64,000 bases of DNA. Origin: Acridotheres tristis (taxonomy: Eukaryota > Chordata > Aves > Passeriformes > Sturnidae). The stretch is from NCBI GenBank assembly GCA_037013685.1, contig CM072884.1, positions 100,544,048-100,608,047 of the forward strand. The letters are read 5' to 3'. The position numbers and the translations under genes are program-made. Under the pieces are notes generated by a model that was not told the DNA's origin, ran no database searches, and saw only the letters and a program-made list of their open reading frames with translations. Shown in pieces: positions 1 to 12,900 of this stretch. Position 1 is the stretch's first letter, and every line of letters begins with the position of its first letter.

Positions 1-2117
1 AAACTAGGATACAAACTCTGTGCACAGATGCAGGGCAGGCCTTAAATTGGATGCAGTTCCATTTTGGGTATGAAACCATACATGCTGCAGCACTGCAAAT
101 GTTAATATGCACCTCTGCTACGTATCTGAAAGGCTACTTGAACAAATCTGGATATGCTAGTGCAGTGTTCTCTGTGCTGTTCAACATCACGAGAGGAGAG
201 TTTTCTCTGGGATTCACTCCTTCGAGAGACCAGAAGTCTCACAGTTATCAATGTTCTCTGGCTAAAATGCAGGAGTCCTCTCTGTCATTGTTTTCCCACT
301 GTAATAATTTTAATAATAGTAATTAAACTAGATGAGTTATGTGCCTTTTCCTCCTTCCCATGTTGAGCAAGAAGAGAACCAAAAATCTATATTAATTAAG
401 TTATATGGTAGACTAATTTAATTATCTAAAATGCTCAGAATACTATGGAGAGGAGCACAGTGGGAATGGAAATGCCTTAGAAGATGAGATTAGACAGGTG
501 TGATACCCAGGTGTCACTGGGATCAATAGAGTTTTTTAAATTGAGGTGGTTAAAGGAATCTGAAATTACACCATGCTGTGCATTTTCTGTGAGCATTTAT
601 TCAAACTGCAGTTGAGAGCTCTGCCAAAGTTTTTGATCTGTGACTCCTATGTCCTGACTTCTCACTGGTCATCCTTTGACAATTACAGAAACAAAAGCTT
701 CTGGAGATCTCAGGACTGGGGCAGCACCATGATTACCATCAGACTGTCTAGGTAGGAGGATGGCCAAATTTCTGTTGGGACTTTGAGGCTCTGAAGATAG
801 AGAGAGCTAAGAAATTAGAGTAAATGGTTTCATCTGTATTGTACTATTGACTATTTGTCCTCATCCTACTGCTTTTTCAAGCACAGGTAAGGAGGGGCTG
901 GTTGTGGGAAAGTAAGATGTTGTGATACTTCTAGTTGATTCTAAACTATTTTGAGACAGAGTTTAGATTGCCTTCCCAGGTTACTTCCAGAGCACCCCAG
1001 GGTTCTCCTTTGGGATTTATGACACCTCCAGGACATCTTTGATCTTTGGTTGCCAAAGTACAGGGATTGTGAGACCAGATGGAGACTGTCCAGCCCCCTG
1101 TCCAGCCCAGGCTTCTCCTACTGGATTCTGCTTTCAAGACATAGTAGAGCAGAGCATGAACTGAGACATGGAAAGCAATGCCAGAGCCTGTGGTATGAAT
1201 GCAGGTTCCACCCTTAATTCCCTAGGAGAAAATCTATCTAGATCCTGGCAAATTTCCAGGTGCAAGAATGCTTCTGCTACCAAACTGCTCAAATGCTGCC
1301 CAGCACAGCAAGCACCTCCCAGACAAGTCCCAAGCTCTGTTGGGGTGTTAACATGGCCAGGAACCATTCAAAATATGCTGGCAGTGGCAGTGCAGCCACT
1401 TGGTTTTGCAGGTAAAGGCTATTTAATGCCATGGACATAAGCCACTCTGTAGTAGCTGAGACCAGTGTTGGAGAATGAGTCAGGCACTATTAATCCAACA
1501 GAGCTCGATTCATTAGCTCTAATACAACAAGGAACAAGACAAATAACAACAAAAAGCTTTTGTTGAGCACTTGGGCATGTTTTGGGAGGAGCTTGCTTTC
1601 TTCTCTGATTAATTAGTGTTAACTACTTATCCTTGGTTGAATTCCTACTGAGTCACTTTAGGTATTTCAAATACACCCTGTCCAATCCACCTGCCTTTTA
1701 AATTTTTTTTTTCTAAAATCTGTCCATGTTTTGGACTTCTTAGCATTGATGATATTCACATTTTCTCATTATTCCTCCCAGTTTTAATACTACGCCGTAT
1801 CTTTATTACATTCTTTCTCACTCTTTCTAACCCTCTCTACCCTTAATTCTACCTGTACCTACAGATTGATCCATACTTATATATACTTTCATTTCCTCTA
1901 ATTATTCTTGATTTTCCCAATTTCTTATAATATTTTTTTTCAAGTTATTGTATTGTTTCCCTGTCACTCCTTTCATAATGCTACCTTTTCATCTTGACCT
2001 CTCATTCCTTTCTATATTGATATTTTTCCTTCATTATTACAGTTCTTTAATACTGGAAAACGTTACAGAAATATTCGTTATCCTTCCCTTTGACAATAAC
2101 AATAGTCCTTTACCTTA
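1..2117. other. Intergenic sequence, no recognised gene
   Basis: AT-rich sequence with only short, composition-driven open frames (longest about 90 codons). I recognise no protein family or known repeat. The right-hand part, roughly 1,690-2,110, is strongly pyrimidine-skewed on the + strand and very poor in G; it is described separately. Confidence 0.6.
1690..2110. repeat. G-poor pyrimidine-skewed tract
   Basis: For about 400 bases the + strand consists mostly of T and C with interspersed A, and G is rare (by eye about 6 percent between 1,790 and 2,040). No short unit repeats cleanly, so this is a skewed low-complexity region rather than a microsatellite. It ends at the 3' end of the unrecognised minus-strand frame, so on that strand it would be a purine-rich downstream flank. 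Its origin is unknown. Confidence 0.5.
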
Positions 2118-2903
2118 TCATTGTATCTTATGCTCTAACCAGCTCTGTCTGTAAACAGCAGTACGAAAAGAACAATAAGAAGGTGAGGGTGTAGAAAAGT
2201 CCAAACCATAGTAATGATGTGATATATGAACACTGTGGGGTATTTTAGTCTCACATGCACTCTGGTAAAAATTGATCTGCAGGCATTCTTGTGATTTGGC
2301 CATTAGACTCCCAAAATTCCCTTTATTTTCAATGTGACACGATATGGATGAACCTTTAGGTCTATGTACAGTCCAAAGAGATCTCCAGGAAGAATTTGGA
2401 GTCTGGGAAGGACAACTCAGAGTAGAGGACCTTAGGTCATACATTTCTCTATCTGTAAACACGAAGTTGCATGCATTAAATCTCAAATAACTTCCAATCA
2501 AAGCCTTATCAGGGCACATCAGGGCATATTTAATTGTACCATCAATAAGCTGCTGCACACCAGGAATATTTGCAAATATGTGGGTTTTTCCCTTTTCCTG
2601 TAAAATGTATTTGAAAGCAATAAATACTTCTTGAAATTCAGGACTATTTCCATATAAATAGTTTTTAGAGGAAGTTGTTAGGTATGAGAAATAATGCAGA
2701 CCTGTCAAGTTTCCCTGGTCAGTAGGAGCCAAATTATTGCTGTCCAGTTCATCCACAAAAGCTGATGATATGAAGTCTTCTGGCACTGGAAGATTTATAT
2801 TCTCTAATTTTTTCAGAATAAAAACTGTCCAAGCAGGATGAAGCCCGCACAGCACGAACAAAGAACATGCTATATTTAAGAGGTCATGTCTGACTTTGAA
2901 CAT
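2118..2903 (-). CDS. Unrecognised 261-codon open frame; possible coding exon or gene relic
   Basis: This is the longest open frame outside the GC-rich island. The first ATG gives 261 residues, but the frame is stop-free from 2,981 (287 codons), so the ATG need not be the real start. The N-terminal part is hydrophobic around residues 8-30 (LLNIACSLFVLCGLHPAW), which could be a signal peptide, membrane segment or buried helix. The middle looks like ordinary folded protein (IFANIPGVQQLIDGTIKYAL). The C-terminal third is Ser/Cys-rich and less convincing, as if the true frame had ended or shifted. A pyrimidine-rich acceptor-like site ending in AG lies just upstream (AG at 2,917-2,916), and a GTGAGA donor-like site lies inside (about 2,254-2,249), so a spliced exon of about 660 nt is possible. 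I do not recognise the family. The region is about 38 percent GC, where such length is unlikely by chance. It could be an exon of an unnamed neighbouring gene, a retrocopy or a decayed gene. Confidence 0.35.
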   Translation of the reverse strand: MFKVRHDLLNIACSLFVLCGLHPAWTVFILKKLENINLPVPEDFISSAFVDELDSNNLAPTDQGNLTGLHYFSYLTTSSKNYLYGNSPEFQEVFIAFKYILQEKGKTHIFANIPGVQQLIDGTIKYALMCPDKALIGSYLRFNACNFVFTDREMYDLRSSTLSCPSQTPNSSWRSLWTVHRPKGSSISCHIENKGNFGSLMAKSQECLQINFYQSACETKIPHSVHISHHYYGLDFSTPSPSYCSFRTAVYRQSWLEHKIQ

Positions 2904-2984
2904 ATGGTAACAATTCTTGAAGTCAGAAATAAAATGTAATACTTGTAATATGGCATGTAATACTTTCTGTACTCCACCAAATTA

Positions 2985-5900
2985 CCAGGGAGACAGATTG
3001 TGTTTTTCTAAGTATACTGACAAATGTCCCTCTTCACTATGATTTTACCCTTTTTGTATTACCATATCATTATTCTTTTTCTTCTGTACTTCAGTGTGCA
3101 ATTTAGATGACTGCATTCTTTGGCAACATTAAATATTTTCAAGATTGCTTAGAAAATTATCAGATATTTATTATTCTTCAGACAATATGAATTCATCAGT
3201 AGAAATATATACCTCAAGGGGAGCCACCCATTGCATTTAGCCAAACCAGCCAACCATTCCAAAGGCAATAAAGTAGCATTTATCACCCAGAATAAACTGT
3301 GACATTCCCTTCTAATGAGATTTCCAAGTTGAATCTTGTTGGCAGCCATTTTACATTTGTGATGTTAGTAGTGTGGGGACCTGAGTAGGAACCCGATGTT
3401 AATAATCAGTTGCTGTTTTCTTTCATAATCTTTTTCTATATGATTTTAGCACGGAAGCTCACTTCCCTAGGGTTTCTTGTTATTTAGGGCAGGGCATTTG
3501 TGTGGCAGCAGTAAAGGTGGAGCCTTAGCTGAGCTGATGAACAAACAGGGCTCATGCCTGAGAAACAGAAAATGAGAAGGCCCACACAGCACAACCTATG
3601 TGTATTTCTTTTCACAAAGGAACAGAAAACTGTTCTTTTGAGATTGCAGCTCCTCACACAGCTCCAACTCAGTGGCCAATGCTCCTGAAGAACCCTCTGC
3701 ATTTGTAGGGACATATCTGTTGCCCCTTTGCCACTGGCTTGCACTTTCCTAATGGCAGCATTGCTCTTTGCCATCTTTCCCTTTGTTGTGAAGCAGCAGC
3801 AGCAGCTGGGAGAAACCATGAGATGTAGAAAGACAAGAGCCTTCCACATTTTCAGGGATTCCTCTTCTTTTCAGTGACAAAAAGAACCAGCCACTTGACT
3901 CAATATGGGAGGAAATGAGAAATGGATACAGTTTGGGCCAGAGAAAACATGATCAGAGGAAAGATAATTCCCAGCACCACAGGAAAGGTTGGGAGAATTT
4001 CTTTGGCAGGCATCAATACAGGAGAACATGTCAGATGATTGGGGTGGTCCCTCCTGGTAGTCAAAATCTTTTAGACCTTTGCATGTCCCCCCAAACCTGG
4101 GAAAGGAGGAGGTCTCAGCAGGCAATTAATTGAGTCCACTGCTTGAGAGAGGAAGTGGGACTCAAATTGTGTGGATTTTTTTTTATTTTAAATGAAGAAA
4201 CCTAATTAAAATGATAGGAATTTCCTGGGGAAATTCTCAGCGTTTTCATTTTTTAAGAGCCTTTGTATTACAAAAGGTGTTTGAAGTCCTTGAATTTCTA
4301 CCCTTTAGCCACCTTTAATCTAATTTCTAATCTCTTAATAGCCTTAATTGAGTTCTGAATACTTTAAATTATTAAACATCTTTGGGGGATTATGATTTTT
4401 ATTTCTGATTATACAAAATACTATCAATTGCCCAACACCATCCCCCCGCCCTTTATGTCAAATTAAACTACCAGGGATGTCTTTAAGGCCAGGATGCTTG
4501 CATTTGAAACACTTTAAAAGACTTGTGCTTTCAAGCAGGTTGAAGAAGATGAGTGGTAAGAAATGAGGGAACAGCAAGAGCCCAATGTAGGCCCTAAGTC
4601 ATTGGAGGCTCACTGTCATTTTGTCACCCTGGCTGTGTAGGTAGAGGTTGCCCACGGCCACGGAGCAAGCAGTGGCCAGTTGCCAGGGGGCAATGGGCCA
4701 TGCAGACCCCCGAGGCACAGGCAAGAGAGTCACCTGCTTTTCTCAGCTGGGATGGGCCTCCTTCCCAACCCCATGCCTTCCCACCTCCCCATGCTCCACT
4801 GCCAGGGACAACTGCTCAGGTTGAGACCCCAGTCTAAATCAGCTTGGGTCTTCAACTGCATTTAAACCCCTTTGCTCCTCTAAACTTTCTTATCTGCCCC
4901 ATGTCTACCCTTCTCAGAGGCTTACTACCTTACTGTGCCTCTGATCATGAACCTTCCTCTTCCTCCTTTGCTTGCCCATGGTCCCTGGAACCAAGGCTAT
5001 TTGTTATTTCCCTCCCTCTCAGTCTTTCCCTTCCCCTTGGAAATGCCAGCCCTGGCAATCCTCACCCTGCTGAGGCACCAGTTCAGGCACCACTCTGAAG
5101 GGAAAAAGCCTCTGGGGAACAGAGGACAGACAGCAGCCCTCCCCTTAAGGAGAAGAGCAACTTGCTTTACACCTTGCTGCAAGCTGTGGAATAAAATACT
5201 CCCTAGAATGCAGATATGGCATCCAAAGCAGATATTTACAGCATGAGCTAGTACCAGTGGAAAAGCTCGATTCTTATCAAATAAAGACTCATTTGTAAAA
5301 ATCAGGAATTTATTTGCTATCAAAAACAAACTTTATTAATGTGAAGAAACTATTAGCTTTTTTTCCACTTAGCTTGCTTTTGTCTTTTTATTTAACTCCA
5401 ACTGTTTTTATTAGACCTCAGCTTTAGTCACTGTTAATTTGCCTCCACTTGTTTTCATCTTCCACCTAAGAAACAGCTTTAATATCCAGCACCAGAAACA
5501 ACATCTTTTGAGAGCTAAATTAGTTTCCCTAACTTCAGGGCAAGATTTCAAATTGTCATTTCTGAATATCTTGCATACTTTCTAGACACTAGCAAGAAGT
5601 CCATGAAGTTTCTGAGGAACCCACAGTTGTGCTTGCAACTCATCAATGATATCCACTCTAGAGTCTGGCTTTATATACATAAAACAAATGACTATTCAGT
5701 GTACTATCATTAGAACCTGGATCTAGCTGCCACCATTATTCAGGATGAGCAGTGGTCTACTTCCTTTGTCCTACTGCTAAATATACACAAAAAGTACATT
5801 ATTAGACAGACTCCAACTATTTATTGGTATTATTTTCAATCTGTATTGCTGTAGCAGCTATGATTGCCAGCTGAGCTCTAGGGAGGTTGTTTTTTGATAA

Positions 5901-8050
5901 CGTACCATGACAGAAAAGCAGTATCTTCTGTAAGCTTGCAGTTTGCGGTGCTAATCCAGGAGGTGTGTGTGCCCAAACTCATCTGCTGAAGCTGTCCATC
6001 CATATCCATGGCTGCTCAGAAAATAGATATCTAAGCATATATGTAGTTTTATACATCTGAGTTCAGACTTACAGTTCAATTTTAAACTTATTCCTGTTCT
6101 TTTTATTTTTCTTTCAATATTGAATTTTATTGTGTACTTACTTTTACATTTACTACCTAATAAATGCCTTCCTAACAAGAACATATATATTTAGGTGTAT
6201 TTTTAAATATAGTAATTTTTTATGCACTATATGGATCAGAGTAATTCTACAAGATGAGTTAAGACATAATGCTGTAATTCAATGTCTCCGCAAGAGACTG
6301 TCCCATGTGCTTTATGTAAAAGGCCTGACTCATACAAGTGTGATAGCAAGATGAAGGCCACTAAACTGGAAGATGAAAACAGCCAAAAGAAATTGGTTAA
6401 GGCATTTTGGCTGAAACACTTCAGTTTTAGAAGGTCAGCATAAAAAGTCATTCAGCTCTCCTTCTTACCCTAGAAAGAGAGAACAATAATAAAATCAGGC
6501 AGCAATAAATTTAGAGCAAATTAAAAAAAAATACTTTTATGTAGCACATGTCCTGACTATAGAATTCATTGCTGTAATAGGTCACCAAGTTAAATACCAT
6601 GGATGGATAATTTTATCATTACTCCTGAGCCAAGTCCTCCCTACCATAGCCAAGCCAACAATCTTCAGTGAAACTGAAACAAGATCTAAGTAAAACAGAG
6701 GGATTTACCCCAGTATTTATGATATGGCTATGCTTTGTGAGAAGAACAATAAAGGTAATTTGATTCGATGCTCAGCACTTCATCTGTTTACTGAAGTGGA
6801 AGAGTGAACTCCCTTTTACCACCCCATAATTTGATGAAACCTCCATAAAGGGGCTTTAAAAGTATTAGATACTGACCATGGGGACAGTCCTGGGTCACAG
6901 ATGGTTTACTGAAAAATTTGCTGTAGCTACAAATTATGCTGGCATGCTATAGGAATCCCAGGGAACGCCTAATTATGAACTATAGGACTACATACATAGG
7001 TACTGAGAACCTACTACCCCTGTCTTCACCTACAAAGAACTTTTCAGCCTAATGAGAATTACACGATGATGTTATAAATTACATGCCAGGCTTCAGTCTG
7101 ATCTTGCATATTTATACTTTTAAACCTTTCAAACTACTGGTTTCTAATTAAAATTATGACATGCCCTTTCAACAACAATAACTCAGTACATAAGAATCCT
7201 GCATACCTTTCAAACCTTTCACAAGGAAAAAAAGTCAGCCTTAGTTTGCAAGTGAGTTTATTGTTTCTGTGGCTTTAAGTAACACAACCTCTTTAGAAGC
7301 AGACGGCCTCATCAGTGTGCTGGCAGGAATGTGACACAGGAGACACGAGTCTAGAGCTAAATTCGAGGAAAATTACAGTGGGTAAGCCCCAGTTTTCAGT
7401 AAAAAGAAGATTCTTCTCAAAGATAAATACGTACAACCTTTAAAGTGAGACCCACTTCAAACTGGTAGGGAAATTCTTCCTGGGTCTCCAGGGAGAGGTG
7501 TTACCAACCCTGTGGGTGTTATTGTCCCTCATCGCTGCTACTTGAGCCGCATGCATCGAAGTGGGAAAGCTTCTGGCACTGCCCATACAGCACAAAGGAA
7601 TTGATTCCTTTGCTATAACCGCTTCAGGGCTGAGAGAATCCTTTTTTCCTCACATACAGATATTAAATGTCAGTGTCAGCAGTTGGCATTCATCAGCCAA
7701 CACTGTCAGAGGGAACACCTCGATGGTCATTGCCTCAGCCTTGGCAGGAGGAGCAGGGTGAATGCAAAGGCAGGCAAAGCCATACACTGGCCAGCTTACC
7801 AGCAGGAAAATAACCTTTAGCACCATCCTGTGCCTGGAGCTCCGGAGGGAAATGCCACCTACTCAGAGCAGAAGCTCCTAGGAAGGAAAAGGATGTCACA
7901 GCCATCCTAGGAGGAAGCGTTCTACGCTTGGGAGGGGTTTCTACCAAAAGACACTGTGCCACAGGGCCCACGGGAATTGCCCTGTGGGGGTAACTTCCAG
8001 GATGATGTAGCCTGGGGAGACAGAATGAGGAGAAAATTAACAGCTCCAGC
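2985..8050. other. Intergenic sequence upstream of CNKSR2
   Basis: Mostly AT-rich unique sequence with some moderately GC-rich patches (4,620-5,150 and 7,750-8,050). Open frames here are short and show no recognisable family. A 121-codon minus-strand frame (3,484-3,849) has a skewed composition with a run of Cys and Leu and no convincing features. I could not identify CR1 or other repeats here by eye. The right end grades into the CpG island. Confidence 0.55.
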
Positions 8051-8238
8051 AAGGATGACCCGCTGCAGGGATGGCGGATTTTCACACCTGCAGCCTCCAT
8101 ACGACCGTGGTGCAACCCGCAGGACAGGGAGGGCAGACGGGCACCCGCGGTGCTCTCCGTGCTGCGGTCGGCGGGGTCCTACTCCCGTTCTGCTGGTTGG
8201 GTTCGCTCCAGTCTGCCCCACTACCGCACCCTCGGCGT

Positions 8239-8247
8239 GGGGCGGGC
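8239..8247 (+). promoter_or_regulatory. GC box (Sp1/KLF-type)
   Basis: The string GGGGCGGGC matches the Sp1 consensus and lies inside the CpG island, about 0.9 kb upstream of the start codon. Such 9-mers are common in GC-rich DNA, so function is only inferred. Confidence 0.4.
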
Positions 8248-8402
8248 AATCAACAAGGTCCTCTCCTCTCCCTGCCCTGCCCGGGCCGCCCGCACACGGC
8301 GGGCAAAAGCCGCCACCCCACCGGTGCTGCTGGCACGGCTCCCTCGGGGCGCCCGGCGACACCGACCATCACTGCCGTTTTACAGCCGGGCTTCACTCTC
8401 GC

Positions 8403-8442
8403 AAAAAAAAAAAAAAAAAAAAAAAAAAAAGGAAAAAAAAAA
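8403..8442. repeat. Poly(A) tract A28-GG-A10 inside the CpG island
   Basis: A run of 28 adenines, two guanines and ten more adenines interrupts otherwise GC-rich promoter DNA. It is likely to be length-variable and prone to sequencing error. No retroposon body with a matching tail is recognisable on its left, so it may be a simple expansion. Placed about 0.7 kb upstream of the start codon, it would act as a nucleosome-disfavouring dA:dT tract. Confidence 0.9.
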
Positions 8443-8893
8443 TTACTTTTCCCACCCACGCAGCGATGCTTAATTCAGGGAAAATAAAACCCAACAAACC
8501 CACACCCCGAGCGCCAGCTCGGTGCCGCTGGCTGCGCTCCCCCGCAGGCTCCCCCGCTGCCCGGCCCGCCGGGAGCAGGTGCTCGGCGCTGCCGCCGCCC
8601 CAGACCCCCCTCCCGCCGGCGGCGGCACCTTGCGAGTCATCCCGGCTCCCCCCTCCCCGGGCGGCCGTCGGGTGTCGCTTCCCATTTCACTTGGAGATAT
8701 TTTCGGGTGGCAGGAGCCGCCTCGTCATTTCCGCCAGGAGAAAAAGACACCGGCGCGGCAGCCGCGGCCGCGGAGAGCCGCGGGAGCCGCCGGGCACCAG
8801 AGCGGGCAGAGCCGAGCCCGTGTCCCGCTCACCGCCGCCCAGGACCGACCTCTCGGCGGGGCCGGGAGCCGCCGCCGCTGCCCGCGGGTTCGC

Positions 8894-8903
8894 GGGGGCG
8901 GGA
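8894..8903 (+). promoter_or_regulatory. GC box (Sp1/KLF-type) near the likely start region
   Basis: GGGGGCGGGA lies about 65 bases upstream of the two-codon upstream ORF and about 250 bases upstream of the CNKSR2 start codon. It is a good Sp1/KLF match in the most CpG-dense part of the island. Use as a core-promoter element is inferred from position. Confidence 0.45.
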
Positions 8904-8966
8904 GGCGTCGGAGCGTGCCGCCCCCTCCTCCTCCTTCCTCCTCCCCCTCCCTGCCGAGCCGGCAAC

Positions 8967-8975
8967 ATGAACTGA
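8967..8975 (+). promoter_or_regulatory. Two-codon upstream ORF (ATG AAC TGA) in the CNKSR2 leader
   Basis: This is the only ATG between the densest GC boxes and the main start codon. It is followed at once by AAC and TGA, encoding just Met-Asn. The base at -3 is A, a favourable initiation context, whereas the main ATG at 9,153 has C at -3. If transcription starts upstream of 8,967, ribosomes would meet this minimal ORF first and have about 177 nt in which to reinitiate. If transcription starts downstream of it, the element is irrelevant. Confidence 0.45.
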
Positions 8976-9038
8976 AATCCCCAGAGAGCCACAGAGGCGG
9001 CGAGCGAGCGAGCGAAGCGGAGGCAAGCGGGGATATAG

Positions 9039-9905
<867 letters not shown>

Positions 9906-12900
9906 TGAAGGGAGCACGAACAGTGGGCTCTGGGCTGAGTGTGCTTGCTCCGCTACTCCGCTTCTCCCGCTCCCTCTCACCTGTCCTCTCCTCGAATAAA
10001 CTCCGATGGGAATAAAATTTGGAGCTTTTGGAAACGCTTTTCTTTTATTCTGTGTGCATGCCATTCTGACATGGCTTTAATGCTGTAATGTGAAGGGGTA
10101 TTTAGTTGGGTGGTTTTTGTGTGTATGTGTGGTTTTTCTTCGTTGTTACCTTTAAGTTAGTCTGCAGCTGTGTTTTGAATAAATCATCATCGAGTCTTAT
10201 ATATCTTTTTATAAAGATAGAATGACCGGATGGGTACAAGTTTTGAACAACTGCTACATTGTGGGAGTTCTTTAGAACATGCTGTGTGCTACCAATGTGA
10301 CAGTTTCATCATCCTTAAAATTTCAGGCATATAGCATATGTTTTCAGTTATTCAATCCTGGCATTTTTAGCTGGTGAGTTATAATTGTATTTAGTAACAT
10401 ACATAGTTTTGCTGTTTCGGAAGCATTCTCGCTCTGTAGAAATCAAAAAGAATGATGTCATATTTAATATCCTGAGAAATTAGTAAATATTCATAAAAAG
10501 CTTGAAGGAGCTACAGATGATCAGTATTAAAAGCAAACCATTTTCAACTTCAATTACAGCAATTTAGCTTCCAACATTTTTACTTTAAAATAAAAGGATT
10601 GTGTGGGACTTTTTTCTAATCAGTTGTCTTAGATACCCTCCCCATAATTTGGGGAATGCATAAAAATAATGAATTTGCAGATAATGCATTTTTAAAACAT
10701 CTAAAAATGTAAGACATCAAATACTCTTCATAAATGACAGGTGAAGTGCATTGCATACTCTGCTTTTGTATTATATTATTATAAAGTCAGTAATTTGAAA
10801 AGAACAGGCTAAATGGTAGCATTAGAAATTGTGCTGCTGGATAAGGGTTTGTAGTTAGAAACCTGTGACTAACACTCAGAGCTGTAGATGTTTTAGAAAT
10901 AATAATGTAAACTTTACCAAAAAAGAAAAAAGCAGTTATTGCAGTGCCCACTTTCTGGAATACGAAACCTGCTTTTTAGTGTTTACCCTGGGTGTTTTGT
11001 TTGCCTGAATGTTTGATTGTTTCTCTGGAGGACTTTCATTTTTACGGAGTGAATGCATATATGTTGCTTCAATGCTTCCATTTCTTCATTCTGTATTCTG
11101 TGTAGCACGTGAACCTTGACTTAGGTGGTGCAAGGAGATGAAGCACCTGCCTGTGACTAGCACTCTTGGAGGAAAACCACCTAGGTGGCCTCCAGTTTCC
11201 AAAGTTGAGCCTGGAAACGAGTATGACCAGTAGCTGGGGGCAGGTTTGCTCCTGCCTGATGGGTCACACCTTGCTGAGTTTGGAGAAAGGATGGAAGTGG
11301 ATAAGGGCAAGCAGTCTTTACTGCAAGAACTTTGTTTTCCTTACTTATAACGTGTGGTGTTGCAAACATTGGTATTGAAATCCATATGGAAAAATACTCT
11401 TCTAATGCATTAAGTGCATTGTTTCCAGCAAATTCTATTTCTGAAAGTTGCCAAAGTAGCTTATTTGTCTTTTAAGGCAGTTTGATGAGTAAAACATGAA
11501 TGTGTCTGTCATGAGAAGTTTGGGAGGAGCTCAGTAGTGGTCTTTGAGTTAGCGACAGTCAAGTCTGCCTTGCATAAATGACATTAAACTTCAAGATATG
11601 AGAATATTTTGCTGGCTTACTGGGGTTTATTTTACAGAATTATAAATGTTGAACTTCGTTTTAACCTCTTCCTTGAATTAAGTGCCCTGCTATGTCATAT
11701 GCCTCCTCAGAGCAGCTCTGTAAAGAGAATTCTTCCAAATAGATTTTGATGTTCAAAGCAACATCTTTCCTGAAAAAGGAAAATCCTACTGTTCAACATC
11801 GCTTACAGTTATCTGGAAGTAAGGGGAAATGAAACACTTTATATTTTATTGCTCTCAGTGTTTTTGTGATGGTCTTGTTGGTATGACCTGAGCACTTGCA
11901 GTAAAAGGCCTCATCTGGAATTCCTTATTTAGGGAAAAAGAGCCATTACCTCAGTGGCATTTTGCTCAGAGTAGTGATAAAGCATTGGACCCGAAATTAT
12001 AAGATACGAGAAATGAACATGGGGAAAATATTTCTACTCAGAGGGGTTAGATGAAAGTGCCAAGCTCTGGGCTGGATGCTGGTAAAACTGAATATTCATG
12101 GAATAAATGGAGTTTCTCCAGTATCTTGTCTTTTTTTTATTCCTTGACATACATATTGTCTGTGGATTTGTGTAATGGCCTAATGCTGCTGCCGCTGAGT
12201 GACAGAGTTATACCTGCAATTGGTTATACAAATAAGTAACTATCTACATTTTGACGTGAAAATGTGTACAATAAGAAGTTGTGGACCAAAGTACCAGTTA
12301 AAACTTTGCAAATGAAAGGGACAAAGTGAGGAGGGCCTGTGTCAGCATAGGAATTTTCTAGGGTTTGAAGTGAATGCAGAAGAGTAACTGTCACAGAGCT
12401 GGAAAAAGCATAGAAGGATTAGCTCATCTCTCCCACAGGATGGCATATTGTACATGGAGGATAAAATGAGTATTTGAATTGATTCAAACCATGTATTACT
12501 GTGCTTTTCACATATTTAGCACTAATTTTAAAGGTCCTGTATGGATCAGTGAGATGAAACCTCCTCTGCCTCCCCTCTGGAGGACACTTGTGGATTCTGC
12601 TGCCGTGTCTCAAGACTTTGACACGTTCAAGTGTCCTCGAAGTTCATGGCCTTCACTCACTCAGGAGGGGAACATGCCAGATGTATTTTAGATTTCTGAG
12701 GCTCTGAGAACACTTAAAGACACTCAGTTACTTACCAAACATTAGGATGTTTTTAACTGAGTCTTCTAATCTAACTTTTTTAGTCTGAGGTTATTGATGA
12801 TTACTGTATTTTGATAAGGGCTTACTGCTTTTAACAATATTCTTAATTTGAATTCAGTACCAATCTCTCAATGGTAGAATCTGTTCCAAAAGGCAGTCCA

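Noticed and set aside
2118..2903. Assignment of the unknown frame to ABC-transporter (ABCA-type) or other named extracellular regions
   Set aside because: Only a vague compositional resemblance and no diagnostic motif, so it is left unnamed.
7956..8975. 339-codon + strand open frame upstream of CNKSR2
   Set aside because: It lies in the CpG island, where stops are rare, is rich in Arg/Pro/Gly, and reads straight through the A28 tract as poly-Lys. Overlapping frames are open on both strands. It ends in the two-codon uORF.
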